Positions 23,012 to 34,614 are shown, counted from the first letter of the stretch. The stretch: 64,000 nt of DNA from Gracilaria domingensis (GCA_022539475.1 VCMS01000073.1:158166-222165), one strand, 5' to 3'. The notes: a model not told the origin generated them from the sequence alone. Made by a program: numbers and translations.

Positions 23012-23045
23012 GGTAAACCATCGGGACGACAACGGTATTGTTTCC

Positions 23046-23615
23046 ATGCATTCGCGCCTCAACATGGCTTCTTCCTCCACAAACCCTTCCGTTGCGCGCA
23101 ACATGCCGGATGAACATTCAACATCATCATCTAGTTCTTCACCACAAACCCACCTCCGTTTGCCGCAATGTGGGGTAGCTTCATCCGATGTGGCCAGCGC
23201 CTCCAACTTCGTTCACATTGTTCAGAAAGAACAAACTGGAGCTTTCCTCAAGTATGCAGAGCGTTACGAAGGCTCCCCAATGCCGCCTCCGAATTGGGCT
23301 CAAATCCGTCCCAGACAGGGACCTTTCAAACCCATATTTTGCACAGATGTTTCAAAAAGTAAAGAAGCCATTAGGAAGCAGAACTCCAGACAATATAGAT
23401 GCGAGAAGGCTTTCGCTAAATTATGGGGTGACCAGTTCTACGGCAGAAAGATCCAGATTCCAGACGTTTTGGTTATCGCAGAAGTTACAAAACTCAGGGC
23501 AGCTTTAGGGAATTCTCGGTTTCCTGCACAGACGGTAACAGTTGTAGAGACTTCCAACCACTATTCTGTGTTTGCTGAACGGCGCACGATGGGAAGCAAG
23601 TATGAAAGTGCTTAA
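23046..23615 (+). CDS. Unknown Ser-rich ORF, 189 codons, upstream of helicase fragment
   Basis: Starts at the ATG 23046 with a Ser/Thr/Pro-rich N-terminus (residues 1-55), followed by a more ordered part containing PPPNWAQIRPRQGPFKP and a basic helix KEAIRKQNSRQYRCEKAFAK. No known domain was recognised. It is followed within 200 nt by a UPF1-like helicase end in the same direction, so it may be the N-terminal part of a helicase gene whose centre has been deleted. The ORF at 60073 also has a Ser-rich start and a basic S-[RK]-EAIRK string, a weak similarity. Confidence 0.35.
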   Translation: MHSRLNMASSSTNPSVARNMPDEHSTSSSSSSPQTHLRLPQCGVASSDVASASNFVHIVQKEQTGAFLKYAERYEGSPMPPPNWAQIRPRQGPFKPIFCTDVSKSKEAIRKQNSRQYRCEKAFAKLWGDQFYGRKIQIPDVLVIAEVTKLRAALGNSRFPAQTVTVVETSNHYSVFAERRTMGSKYESA

Positions 23616-23650
23616 AAGACCCTAGTGGAGTTATGAAGGAATATATGCTT

Positions 23651-23790
23651 GGGTGTATTCAGAAAATTGGGTGTTCAAAATTGCGATCCAACCTGTGCAC
23701 TCACCCTGCGCACCACGTATATGAACAAAACCTTTCTAAATAAACCCGTGCACACCTCGCACTCACCCTTGGACAAAATATGATTCTCTC
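23651..23790. repeat. ~140-bp direct repeat, left copy
   Basis: About 75% alike to 24314-24451 by eye. Both share blocks such as TTTCTAA-TAAACCC, ACCTCG, CTTGGACAAAA and ATGATTCTCTC in the same order. The pair encloses the helicase fragment. It could be a terminal direct repeat of an insertion, a duplicated intron-like element or a short tandem remnant. Confidence 0.5.
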
Positions 23791-23805
23791 CGGAGTAGCA
23801 CAGAA

Positions 23806-24136
23806 TTGAAAATAATTAGAGAAATACCGAATTCATGGAGAGAGGCTGGAGTGCAACTAGACGAAAAAGTTCTCGATTCGACTCCGTACTATGGACAGAA
23901 GTCACTGTTCAAACGTAAACTTCCCAAAATTGAAGTGAGTACTATCGATTCTGTGCAAGGAAGTGACGTCGAAATCGTTTGTTCGCACCGTAGGATCTCA
24001 TCTTTGAAGATTTCTTAATGACAAGAAACATTGTAATGTAGCCATTAGTCGAAAGAAGCATTTCTCAATAGTCCTTGGTGCTACGGGTCTAAACTCTCGA
24101 GCTTGCTCTGCCTGGAATATTTTCTTCGGCAACGTA
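23806..24136 (+). pseudogene. C-terminal fragment of a UPF1-like superfamily 1 helicase
   Basis: The frame 23806-24018 contains KIEVSTIDSVQGSDVEIV, matching the motif V region of UPF1/SEN1-type RNA/DNA helicases (T-[VI]-DS-x-QG). After a one-base shift near 23995 the next frame reads FLNDKKHCNVAISRKKH, matching motif VI (N-V-A-[LI]-[ST]-R), then FSIVLGATGL and WNIFF as in the family's last strand and helix. Motifs I-IV are absent, so this is only the end of RecA domain 2. It is flanked by direct repeats at 23651 and 24314. Origin as a captured host gene or as part of a Helitron-like or other element cannot be decided. Confidence 0.65.
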
Positions 24137-24313
24137 TTCAGTGAAGCAACAAAAGAAATCTCAGCACAGGAACAGCACCACTCCTCTGTCACATTGTCTC
24201 ATCCTGAGGTTAAGAATTCTACATGTATTTCTATGAAGAAAAGGCCGACATAGCTAATACATTTGTCGCAGGTATGACTAATAGAATCATAAGGGAGAAT
24301 ACGCGGTGTGCCC

Positions 24314-24451
24314 GGGTTTATTCAGACAATTGGCTGTCCAAATTGAAATCTTCCTCGTGCGCGCGCTCTGCGTACCCCATAAATGAGCACCAAGTTTCTA
24401 ATAAACCCTTGCAAACCTCGTACATAACCTTGGACAAAACATGATTCTCTC
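24314..24451. repeat. ~140-bp direct repeat, right copy
   Basis: Partner of 23651-23790. Just upstream (24271) the sequence GTATGACTAAT looks like a splice donor plus branch site, which suggests but does not prove an intronic position. Confidence 0.5.
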
Positions 24452-25532
24452 AGAGATGCTGGTTCCTTTGCATACGATCAACAGAATACGACTCGTCATG
24501 TCGAGAGAGCAGGTTGTCGGGCACCATCCACAAGCTGTGCCGTGTTCGACAACCGCCGCTGAAGAGCTGGTTGCGCCGTTGACAACCGTTGCGCTCGCCG
24601 CCGCTGCCGTCGCCGAGGCAGCAGCAGCAGTACTTATATCACGCATGCGGCGGTCTCTTGTTTAGTCTATTAGTAACTTTTCCATCGTGTGAAATCTATC
24701 TACACTGAAAACTACAGCTTCACACCGGTCCTTGACCGAGCGAGACGCAGCTCTTAGAAGGCCCATAAGCCCGCACGCTCAACGCAGCTCCACACTGGAA
24801 CCGTAAGTTGCCTTGCACATGTCCTCCCGCTGGCCACGACCCCGCACTCTGCTTGCCACACTGAGTAACCTCCACCCCGGGACTGTCAGACAGGGTCCAG
24901 AGCAGATCTTGCGAAAGATTAAACAGCTCACGAAGCCGTCAACGAAGTCGAGTAGGAAAGTAATGTTTTAGCATAGCCATTATGGTGAGAGAGTTCTATG
25001 AAGCTCGCTCTCTACTCATTGCTCGTTACGCATTACGGCTTGGAACAGTAAACCTCTATTTAAATGAGAAGATGCCGTTTCTGAGGGCCTTTCTAAGCTG
25101 GCGATTGGTGGCCTGACCAGAGATACCAGCCGTTCCAGCCGTACAAGACTTTAGATCAAGTGATTCGTTTTCATTTACATCATCTATAGAGCAACTAGTA
25201 AACACTTACACATCTATTGAGATAAAGATAGCAGAATGTGAGCAACGCAGACACCTCTAAGAGCCGCCCTCGCAAAACTTTCACCTCTATATTAGACTCT
25301 TGATTGCAACCACAACAACGCCTTGACCAACATGGTCCGAACTTTGTATACCCTTCCAATCAAAACCAATTCAAATTCGTGACCCCGACGTCATGATGAC
25401 CCACAAGCAATTCGAAATGCAAAAGACTTCTAGCTCGTCATGGAAATTTGCATACTTCATCAGGGTTTCAATGAGCCTTTCTCTCCTTGACCATCACACT
25501 GCGCCTTTCTCTGTTTCGTTATACTTCGGAAA
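24452..25532. other. No recognisable gene
   Basis: Contains a short Ala-rich open frame at 24441-24665 produced by GCC/GCA repeats and several AT-rich stretches. Nothing that supports a gene. Confidence 0.4.
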
Positions 25533-26608
25533 ATGGTTTCCACATCGGAAAGAACTCTATTGTGTTCGTATCTCACTACCTTGAACAGCGCTATTCTTCT
25601 ATCTCCATTCATGGTTCAGAAACAAATCAAAAACACAGGAAGGGCTGCAACGGAACTTCCTCGAATTCAAAGATTATGGGGTACTTGTGAGTTTAAACTA
25701 GGAGCTGGATTTACGGAGAGTTGTTTCGAAAACCTTTTCAGGATGCAGAGATCAACATTTGTGCAGCTACTGGAGGTGGTTCAACTTGATTTATTGAAAG
25801 ATCACGAGAGGACACGAAACATGAAAACTGTGATCATTCCACCCAACGTGAGACTTGGAACGACCTTACGTATTTTGGATGGTGGAAGATATCAGGACAT
25901 TGCTCTCACACATCGAATTGGCTTCCCAACATTATATCATATATTTCATGAGATATGTAGTCCACTTAACAAACGTTTGCATTTCGAAGGCTTTCCAGAA
26001 ACGCAAAGTGGCTTCCGATGCCTTGGAAACGGTTTCAAGACTTTACCCCGGATTCCTAATCCGTTGAATGGCTGCATTGGAGCTTCACATGGAATTCTCC
26101 ACCCAATCAAGACGCCTGAGTTTGAGCACAATCCTGCTCGCTTTTTTTTGCCGAAAAGGATACTATGCGCTTTTTATACAGGCTTTAGCAACTCTTGATT
26201 AACGATTTCTATGTGCATCAATCAAATGCGTTGGGTCGACAAATGATTCAAAGTATTTGCTAGAGTACGGTCTATCACCTGGGACATGGATCGTTGGCGA
26301 TGAAGCGTATATATGTTTTGCTGTTCTTATTACACCTTTTGCGGCTTCTAAAGCAAACGAGGACGAAGTTATTTTTAATTAATTTTTCTCTTCTCTCCGT
26401 ATCGTGGTGGAACAGGCATTTGGAGTTCTGGTAGCTGAATAGAAGATACTCAAAGCAACATTAGAATTCAAGTTAGAGAACAACACGAGGGTTAGGATTT
26501 TGTGTAGGAAGCTGCACAGTTTTATGATTGAGTGTGAGGACTCTACGTTTCTCGATTATGAGCATTCTGAAAGTGTTCTGAACACTCCACAACAACAGTT
26601 CGCAGACT
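25533..26608 (+). pseudogene. Second PIF/Harbinger transposase, strongly decayed
   Basis: The frame 25533-26198 shows a Harbinger transposase N-terminus: CFENLFRMQRSTFVQLLEVV, then NVRLGTTLRILDGGRYQDIA and a helix-turn-helix-like HRIGFPTLYHIFHEIC. The first catalytic site reads GCIGASHGI, so the Asp of the usual D-G is replaced by His. Past 26198 the remainder is found in other frames: WIVGDEAYIC near 26290, VVEQAFGVLV near 26410, and a C-terminal RKLHSFMIEC near 26510. There are at least two further stops. It is only distantly similar to the transposase at 8990 and represents another family. No ends identified. Confidence 0.75.
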
Positions 26609-27066
26609 GATACTCGTTCTCTGAAGACCATGAGGGCACAGCGAAGAATTTCAGCACCCCGAGCACGAAAAAAGTAGCTGACATGATTGCGGTGGTAAAG
26701 GATTTGAAATTGAAACGTCCACTGGTCTCTGGGGCTGCGCCATGTGCAAAACATGTTGGCAGGGAACTAGAATCGCCAGGCTTTGCAGCCTTCCTATCGC
26801 CTACGTGTTGCGCTGTGACCGAGGTGTTCACATTTCTACATGGTGGCTCGTAAGTCAGCTTGATGCTGTGAAACGAACATGTATATGCAAGCGTTTTCTG
26901 ACTTCCAGCTTGAGAACTGGCGCGCGCTTTTGTTCAACAACCTTGTAGTAAACGCGTTATGCTGCTTTCTTTTGCGCTTACCTACCGTCGCCCGTTTTGT
27001 CTTCGCGCCTCCCGACACCCGGCGACCCTCGCTACCCAACCGCGTCATCATTTGGCTGCATAGCAA
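26609..27066. other. Boundary between Harbinger 2 and gypsy pol
   Basis: No gene recognised. The composition changes to more GC around 26920, where the gypsy element probably begins; no zinc-knuckle motif was found. Confidence 0.35.
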
Positions 27067-29503
27067 TTGCAGCAGATTGCTTCCTCTTTGACTCTGGACG
27101 CTATCACCCCAGCTGGTGGCCCTTTTCTGTACCGCTCTCCGGTTCCGTGTACACTAACTAACCCACTAGTGTTCGCTAACAATAGACCACTAACTGTCAT
27201 GGGAGCGCTTACCATAATGGTGTTGATCCACAACTTGAAGGTCCGAGTTTGCTTCATAGTCGTCAACCAATTGGCAACAGACTGTATCCTGGGGACAATT
27301 TTTATAAATCAGCACCTCAGGGCAGTTTTCCCACGCCCCAAGGCGGTACTATTCCATAATGGTCCCCGTATCGCCATTATTAGTAACCACAAAGGTGCCT
27401 CTCCGGAGGAGAAAGGCATGAAACACCAAACGGTTCCGGAAAACACACTCTCCAACAAGATGCGACTAGCAAAGGCGGTGATTATACCACCCATGAACCA
27501 CTCGGTAGCGAAGGTGACATGCCAACAAACCGGCCAGTTATCTATTCAGAACCATTCACGGCTGGCCGAACGACACATGACCCTAATGGCAAATGGTATA
27601 GTCGATAATATACCGACGACACCGTTTCAGGTCTACCTCAGTAATTTCAGCAACCGTCCGGTCAAGTTGCCAAAGCACACCGTAATTGGTCTGGCCCTAC
27701 CGGTCCCTCGTACGATCTTTACGATCACAACACAATAACCCAACGAGGTCGTGGACGCTTAGAAGGGGGGAAACAGCGCCAATTTTCCGCAAGCAGACCA
27801 TATGGTGCAGCGACTAGCCCAGCGAGAAGACCGGAAAGTGGAGCTCGATCCAGCTACCAATTGGAAAACGGAGGTGAATAAAGACCTTGAAGTAGAAGAG
27901 CTTAGAGCTCGGATACTTGGACTCTTGGAGCCATTCAGTACCATGTGGTCCGGAAAGCTGGGAGGCATTAAGGCCACCCAGCATAGTATTGACCTCAAAC
28001 CCGACTCCCGTTTCATCCACCAACAGCCATATCGCGCGGGACATAAGGCCCGAGAGGTAGAGCTACAGAAGGTAGAGCGAATGCTCCGTGAGGGGTTGAT
28101 AGAGCCGGCTAACTCAGAATGGGGTAGCCCTGTCGTGCTAGTCCAAAAAGAGGAGGGACCCATATGAGGTTCTGCATCGACTACAGAAAACTGAACGCCG
28201 TAACGGTGAGGGACTCATACCTCATCCGGAAGATGGATGACAGCATTGACTCGCTAAAAGATCGGAACATCTTTACCAAACTGGACGCGAACTGCGGTCA
28301 TTGGCAGATCGAAGTACCACAAGACTGCGTTCACATGCCACGCAGGTCTGTATCGTTTCTTACGCATTCCGTTCGGTTTGTGAAACGCCCCAGCCAACTT
28401 TGAAGGGCACTGGACATTGTACTGTTCAATGTGAAGTGGACGACGGCACTGGTATGTATCGATGACGTAGTCATCTACTCGAAGTCCATTGAAGAACACT
28501 TCTCACATTTCCAAGTGGTGTTAGAGCTGCTACAGAAAGCAGGCGTGACCCTCAAGCTACGGAAGTGTATCTTCTTCAACCAAGAGGTAGAGTACCTAGA
28601 GCACACCATAAGCGAAGTGACCAAACGGAATATTCGAGCGGTACAGGAAGCGAAGCTCCCTAGGTTGCAAACGTACATACGATCCTTTATAGGTGTATGC
28701 AACGTCTACCGACGGTTCATAAAGGGGTTCGCAAAGATAGCTGCACCACTGAACTGCAGGTCACAGGAGGGGCAACCTACCCACTTCGACCACTTGGAAG
28801 AGGACGAGGAAGAGGCTTTCTACACACTGAAAGCATCGCTTCTCTCCGCACCGGTACTGGCACTTCCCAAGACGGGTCTCCCGTATACGCTGGACACAGA
28901 CGCATTGGACGCCCAAATAGGTTGCTGCCTCATGCAGGAGCAGCAGGACGGTAGGCTCGCTCCAATTGGGTATTGCAGTAGAGCTCTGAACCAAGCGGAG
29001 CAGAATTACACCGTAACAGAAAAAGAGTGCCTAGCGGTTGTTTGGAGTATGCTCATGCTATGTCCTTACCTTTATGGTGTGCGTTTCACGCTCCGACGGA
29101 TCACGACTCCTTGAGGTGGACATTAGGTTTGCTGGACGCAACGGGTCGCTTGGCCCGATGGCGTCTGAGACTCTCAGAGTTTGAGTACGACGTGCAGTAC
29201 CGTCCAGGGGTCAAACTCCAAGTAGCCGACGCTATTTCGCGTTTAAACACAAATGGTTTAGATACAGACCCCGTGGAAGACGATATCCCATGCTTCACAG
29301 TAGAGAAGACAAACCGAGAGGTGAATGAAGTACTGAAAGGATACTGGGATGATGACAGTACGTACCAAGTGGTAGTAGAGACTCTCCTCCGTTTGGAGGA
29401 AGGGGAACACGCCCCAATCACCCGTGAGGAATTCCTACGAGAGCAATCGACCGATACGGTGAGAACAGGTCACGCTACCTACGGGGAGCCACACTTCTCA
29501 TAA
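27067..29503 (+). pseudogene. Gypsy-type Pol: protease, reverse transcriptase, RNase H (decayed, no integrase)
   Basis: 27067-27738 reads as a retropepsin-like region with the late DCILGTIFINQHLRA strand-turn, but I cannot see the usual D-[ST]-G. From 27802 the RT begins, with GLIEPANSEWGSPVVLVQK, then FCIDYRKLNAVTVRDSYLI and TKLDANCGHWQIEV. The following FRIPFGL-NAP region is out of frame with a stop. At 28431 the frame resumes with VCIDDVVIYS, where the catalytic YxDD has Cys for Tyr. RNase H follows with YTLDTDALDAQIG and YTVTEKECLAVVWSM, and after another shift (29027-29503) RYRPGV-type residues and VADAISRL. The sequence ends before integrase at the junction with the CPSase fragment. Several frameshifts make it non-functional. 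Confidence 0.85.
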
Positions 29504-29529
29504 CCAAACGAAATATCCACACCCCCAAG

Positions 29530-32312
29530 TAAGCACCAAATGTCTTTGACAGGAAAGGAAAAGTACTGGATGCCCGAAGAATATACTCAATAACCTTGAT
29601 AGCATCATCCTTAGCAATGAGCTGAATGTTAATTGAACCAGTAACGTTCAAAGTGCGTGCTAACTCCGCCATCGCTTCTTCAACTTTTCTTGTTGTGCTC
29701 TCGTCCAAATCTTAAGGTTGCAGAAGCATCAGCGCATCCCGGGAATGAACTCCGGCATTCTCGACATGTTCTGAAATGACATGCATGACGAGTTGTCCTT
29801 TGTTTGCCACTGCGTCAACCTCAATCTCCTTGGCCTCCAGAAAGAACTTGGCGATAACGACAGAAAAATCGTTGGATACCGACGCAGACTCTGTCAGGTA
29901 TGTTTCAAGATCTTCAGCCTTGTGGGAAACATTCATAGTAGCACCAGACAGAACGTTAGATGGGCGTACCAGTATCGGATACATAACATCGGTGCAGAAC
30001 GCCTTAGTATCCGCCATTGATGAAAGCTCTTTCCACTTCTGTTGATCCACACCGTTCTTGTTGCACATACGAAAGAACTTGTATCTGTTCTCTGCATTGT
30101 CAATCATCTCTGCCGTACTTCCAAGAATTCCAGCAGACTTCCGATGTAGCCTCATGGATATGTTGTACGCTATTTGTACCCCCATGAACCAATGATACCA
30201 CAGCTTCTTGCGACTTCATATATGTAAAGAACTCGCTCAAGGAGAGCTCTTCAAAATAAAGTATTTCGCGCTCGTCGTAATCTGTGCTGACTGCTTCCGA
30301 GTTGCAGTTAATAATCACTGTTCAAGCCCATTGACTTCTCAGCGTTCTAATGGCAGACGCAGCAAACAATCAAACTCCACAGACGACTCCATCCTATATG
30401 CACCGCATCCTAGCACAATGATACAATTCTCATTAAAGAAGACGTCATCTTGCAGCCGAAAGCAGTCTGGTACGCCTTGTATGACACCCAGGAAACTCTC
30501 ATATAAACTTGACAATGGAGAGGTGAGTCGTGAAAAATTCTCATAGAACGAAAAGGAGAGCGACTGACCCGACTGCAACGTTGACATGCCAAACTACACT
30601 ATGAGAAATTTTTGGAAAAAGAGGAGTGCAATTTGAGGTTGGATGGCACCAATGGATGATACATGGATGTCAAACGGATGGCGCATTGAGTGCGATCAAT
30701 GTGCGATTGCTGCTTAATTTCACGGTGTCACATTGGAGGACGCCCGCTAAGCACATGGAGCGCACTTGGAGTGCACGCGATACAGGTTGCACTCCATCTG
30801 CGCCCACATTGTCCGCACTTCGCCTCCGACGATCTTAGTTTGCACTCCAGGCGCACTCACAATAATGAAATAAACTATTAAAAAAATAAAATGCCCTGCC
30901 AAGGGTGTCACATTGTAACGCGGATGGCGTACAGAGGGAGTGCAGTTGGAGGCTGAACACCCCGAAAAATGCAGTCCATTTGCACTCACAAAAATGAAAA
31001 ATTTCTTGTAGGGCTAGATGACATAGAGGTAGTTCGTTTCGCGGAAAACTCAGCTGCCACTGTATCAATCTGCTTCACACATGGCCGAATATGCCTACTC
31101 AAACGCTGCTTGCGAACCGCGAGTTCCGTTTCATCCAGCAGCTTTGTCACTTCCAGAAAGCTGAATCCGAGCTGCTTTGTATTGATGAGCATTTCGTCAT
31201 CTATTCTTGAATAGTTCCACAACTGAATTTCGCACTCTGATATTCTCGCAAGCTTGTAAAAAACCACTTATCAATCTTAGTCAGCTCATAAATCCGTTCT
31301 ACGGACACGCCCTTACCCAGACCATCGGAAATCGGCAGGAGTCCATCATATGTTGGATTTCTAAGACGATCTTCGTCATATTCAATCTCGTCCGACTCAA
31401 AACCAGACACGTAGTTTTCTCGGCCCATTTTGTCTGCCTTCTGCAACGTCTCTTCGAAATTCCTCCGAAATGCCATCACCTCACCAGCAGACTTCATCCA
31501 CTTACCACGCGATCGGCGCACTCGCGTAAACTTCTTACAGTCCGACCTCTGAATATTGACAAAAAGATAATCAAGGGAAGGTTCGAAGCCTACAGACGTC
31601 TCCTTTCTGATGGAATTACGTATCTCTGCTAGCGGAATCTCCAGTGGGCTGCAACGAAAGCCAGTAGATAGCCCGTGGCCTTTGAGGCCCGCATCTTTGA
31701 CAACGTCATACTCGACTTCCTTCCTGTCGTTCATAAATCACTCACCGAGCACTTGTGAACTCCATGTCAACGCCCGAGAGGCTGACTTAGCAAGCTGCTC
31801 CACATCATCCGCAAAACCGGAGCCCAGCTCACCAAAAGTCACGGCAGCGCGCAAACGACCGGGTAGCCAACTTCTTATGAAGCCTTGAGGTATTCCTCTA
31901 TAGTCACACAAGCACGAGAGTGTGCAAAAAGTTCTTTAATCTCCTCCAGTCGAGAACGGAACCTTTCTCGAGCTTCAGTGTCCAAAAGTGCTTCAACGGG
32001 TGTTCTGAGCACCTCTATGGCCATCGTTTCTAGAGGGCTACTGTTGTACAGCTTCACAGCACAGCTAAGTGCGGTCTGGCTGCCTGAGGTCATAAGAATG
32101 TCGTCCGTACGCCCATTCTCTGCAACTTTGAGAACATTTTCTGGGGGTACTGGAAGATGTCACACCTTATCCGCGAGACCAGGTGAGGTCCAAAGAGTGT
32201 CAATGTTCAATTTGATGAGCACTGTGCGCATCAATTGACTCTTTACAGCCTTGATGGCCTGCGAACCAGAGAAATCGAACAAACTGGCTTGACCGATGAG
32301 GAAGCATAATTC
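29530..32312 (-). pseudogene. Carbamoyl-phosphate synthase II large-subunit (CAD/URA2-type) pseudogene
   Basis: Read on the minus strand, ordered CPSase blocks appear: [19 protein letters not shown] (32305), [24 protein letters not shown] (32080), LGSGFADDVEQLAKSA, KEVEYDVVKDAG (31715), FEPSLDYLFVNI (31600), MKSAGEVMAFRRNFEET (31500), YELTKIDKWFF (31280), RIDDEMLINTKQLGFS, RPCVKQIDTVAAEF (31085), IIVLGCGAYRMESSVEF (30400), NCNSEAVSTDYDE (30310), [12 protein letters not shown] (30110), HVENAGVHS (29750) and NVTGSINIQLIAKD (29640). The enzyme makes carbamoyl phosphate for pyrimidine synthesis. About 100 residues of the first ATP-grasp core are missing near 31670, a MITE sits at 30602-31010, and there are stops (for example TGA near 32165 and TAA near 29713) and frameshifts (near 30180). 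It ends where the second ATP-grasp core would close. FEPSLDY and KQIDTVAAEF are typical of eukaryotic CPSase II. Confidence 0.93.
30602..31010. repeat. MITE-like 409-bp repeat inside the CPSase pseudogene, TA target duplication
   Basis: Third copy of the repeat at 5731 and 45345. Left end TGAGAAATTTTTGG and right end (inverse) CAAGAAATTTTTCA form an imperfect terminal inverted repeat, followed inward by GAGTGCAA on both sides. TA stands at 30600-30601 and at 31009-31010. The element interrupts the CPSase reading between the KQIDTVAAEF block and the IIVLG block, so its insertion postdates the arrival of the CPSase sequence here. Confidence 0.7.
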
Positions 32313-32326
32313 AAACACGCTATATA

Positions 32327-34168
32327 ATGGAGCCAAGAGGATTGGAGAACCGGCAGATGAGGTGCTCCCGAAAGGCGCGGAAAGTTAGGAACCCCATGGC
32401 GCCGCATCTTCGAAGTGCGAAGAAGACAAAAGAAGGAGGGAAGAAGAGTAGTGAGGAAGCACAGAATCCGGAGACGAGTAAGAGCTCTAACCCGGGGAAA
32501 GCGAAACCCGCACCGGGGGACAAAGTGACGCTTCTTATCGCCGGGAATGGGGGGGCCAAGGTCCAAATTGGCATGGCTGATGTGGTGGGCATCGAGTCTG
32601 TCGGCGACGGCAAAGACTATCGAAGAGAAGTGCATGGTCACACACAGGAAGGGAAGCCGGGAGAGGATATAGTCGGTATATGGCGAGCTGAGGTATCGAA
32701 GGAGCTCCATACAGCGTACCGGTATCCCTTTAAGTGTACGGATAAAGACTCCATTCCGAAGATCGTTGCGGACTTAAACAAGATGGATTTCTGTGCTTGG
32801 GACTTGAAGTATATGGCTTCGGGAGAGACCGTTCAGAACACCACGCCGCAGGTGCCTAGTAAGAAATCAGGGCAAACCAATACGGCGTCCACAACAGAAG
32901 GGAAACGAGTGCGTATGGCGGAAACACCGAAACCTCTGCGTACACCGGGTGAGAAGCGGTTGCGAACTCAGGTATCGCAGGCCAAAACACCAGACAAACA
33001 ACAGAAGAACAAAGCGGGGAAGAAAGTACCGCCCCCAGCGCCTGGATTTGTGCCCAAAACTCTATCTAAGCAAGACCAGGATGGTACAAAGGTAGGAACT
33101 GCACAATTGACCACAACTCCAGAGAGTGCGGTCTATGCATTACGGAAGCAACCAGCGATGAATGTGCAGTCTGGGTCATCCAGAAATAGCACTGCTGAAG
33201 CGATTGCAATGGCTGGGAGTCGCAGTGGAGCTAGAATGGAAGTTGTGGATGTGGATGAAGTGGATGATAATGACGTTTTCTTGGTGAAGGACAGCTTGGC
33301 TGGAATCGTCAATGACCTATTCGACGAAGGTGATGAATTACTTTCGGATGACGTGGATATGAGTCTGGCGATGCTCAAGTTCACCTTGGACCATTATGAG
33401 TACGAGTCCGTGAAGGTCGATATCGACCTAATCAAAATCCCGGACGCAACTGTGAGAGGGACAATTTTGGTCACGGGTAAGTCCGAGAAGGAGATGGTGG
33501 AAGGCAATCGCGTGAAAGTTAAGTGTATCGTCATAGATGCGGCTCATCGTCTTGTGGCACTCAAGGAACTATGTGAGGAGGATGCAAAGATAAGAAAACT
33601 GTGTAAAGAACTTATCATTTCCTTATGGAGGAGAAAGGATGGACTAAAGATGAAAACGAGGCAGCTTCTGAGCCTGGGTAATGCTTTGAACGATGGACTG
33701 AAGCAGGCCCGACTTATGAACTTCGCTGACAAGGTTCATTCCATTGTATCCTTTATAGCCGCGATGGTTGAAGAGGATAAGAAAGTGTTGAACAACATGA
33801 CAAGGACCGCTGTAGCGGGTGCCTTAAGTGTATGCGGAATCATAGGTCAGTACCATATCAGGCACCTATCGAGGTTTGCGGAGATGGGTTTGAAGGTGGC
33901 CAAGAGTCCTCGATTGCTGAAGCATTTGGAAAGCGTGTATCGGGAGTATAATGAAATTGGTATTACATGTATCTCCAGTGATGATTTCTTTTCTATGAAT
34001 GAGGACACAACCGATTTCACCCTGGACGCCCTGGCAGCATGTTTTGCGAGGAGACGAGAGTCCAAACTGAAGGGCCGCTTTGAAGATGTACGAAAGTATT
34101 TCTTTATATGCTGCCGGTCCCTAAATGAGCTGGCCGTTGAAGTATCGAAAAAAAGAGACTCTCTCTGA
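32327..34168 (+). CDS. ParB/Srx-like domain protein, 613 aa
   Basis: Begins at the ATG 32327 only ~15 nt after the CPSase fragment ends, and is open for 613 codons. Residues 1-60 are Lys/Arg/Ser-rich; residues ~170-330 are low-complexity basic, then acidic ([10 protein letters not shown]). Residues ~360-412 read as a ParB/sulfiredoxin-like fold: a [10 protein letters not shown] strand, then after a short linker [16 protein letters not shown] (about 398-413), which parallels the V-x-D-G-x-H-R-x-x-A signature with Ala for Gly. The C-terminus is helical. ParB-like domains bind DNA or NTP and some are nucleases. A one-base shift at the stop would continue the protein into 34174-34614. Function unknown; the domain call rests on one motif. 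Confidence 0.5.
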   Translation: MEPRGLENRQMRCSRKARKVRNPMAPHLRSAKKTKEGGKKSSEEAQNPETSKSSNPGKAKPAPGDKVTLLIAGNGGAKVQIGMADVVGIESVGDGKDYRREVHGHTQEGKPGEDIVGIWRAEVSKELHTAYRYPFKCTDKDSIPKIVADLNKMDFCAWDLKYMASGETVQNTTPQVPSKKSGQTNTASTTEGKRVRMAETPKPLRTPGEKRLRTQVSQAKTPDKQQKNKAGKKVPPPAPGFVPKTLSKQDQDGTKVGTAQLTTTPESAVYALRKQPAMNVQSGSSRNSTAEAIAMAGSRSGARMEVVDVDEVDDNDVFLVKDSLAGIVNDLFDEGDELLSDDVDMSLAMLKFTLDHYEYESVKVDIDLIKIPDATVRGTILVTGKSEKEMVEGNRVKVKCIVIDAAHRLVALKELCEEDAKIRKLCKELIISLWRRKDGLKMKTRQLLSLGNALNDGLKQARLMNFADKVHSIVSFIAAMVEEDKKVLNNMTRTAVAGALSVCGIIGQYHIRHLSRFAEMGLKVAKSPRLLKHLESVYREYNEIGITCISSDDFFSMNEDTTDFTLDALAACFARRRESKLKGRFEDVRKYFFICCRSLNELAVEVSKKRDSL

Positions 34169-34173
34169 ATGAA

Positions 34174-34614
34174 GTGTACGAGATGCGGATTGAAGTTTCT
34201 AGGTTTGAGAAACTCAGCCTTCGTGAGTATCTTGGGACACATGCCGCACGCATGGAAACTGCAGCGACAAAGAAGCGTTCGGGCGGGAAGATATCGAGAA
34301 GGGTGGCTTATGCTCGTGAAAAGCTGAAGAATTCCGTCGGGGTGGATTTCAATTCGACTGTGGGGCCGTCTGCCACCGCGGGAGGGGGAAAGGCGACCAC
34401 GCCTACGACCCAAGTCACTAAACCGGATACTCGAGCGTCGCGTTCTAAACTTGTTAAGGCGAAGAATGCCGGGGAAGACGTTCAGGAAGTGGGAAGCGAC
34501 ATGGTTTTAGTGGAGCCAAGTGGTTCGCGGTTGAGAAGGAGCCCGAGAAGAAGCCGTCGACGAAGGAAGATGATGAGCGATAACAACCCACGGCTTCAAA
34601 GAAGGCGAAAGTAA
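34174..34614 (+). pseudogene. Basic linker ORF following the ParB-like gene
   Basis: Frame overlapping the end of the previous ORF by a one-base shift: in this frame [23 protein letters not shown] follows directly on KKRDS of the ParB-like protein. It is rich in Lys, Arg, Thr and Ser, ending in an Arg-rich string (RLRRSPRRSRRRRK), and could act as a nuclear localisation or nucleic-acid-binding tail. Probably it was continuous with both neighbours before decay. Confidence 0.4.

Noticed and set aside
24441-24665. Ala-rich small protein
   Set aside because: Produced by a GCC/GCA-rich simple repeat; no other coding support.
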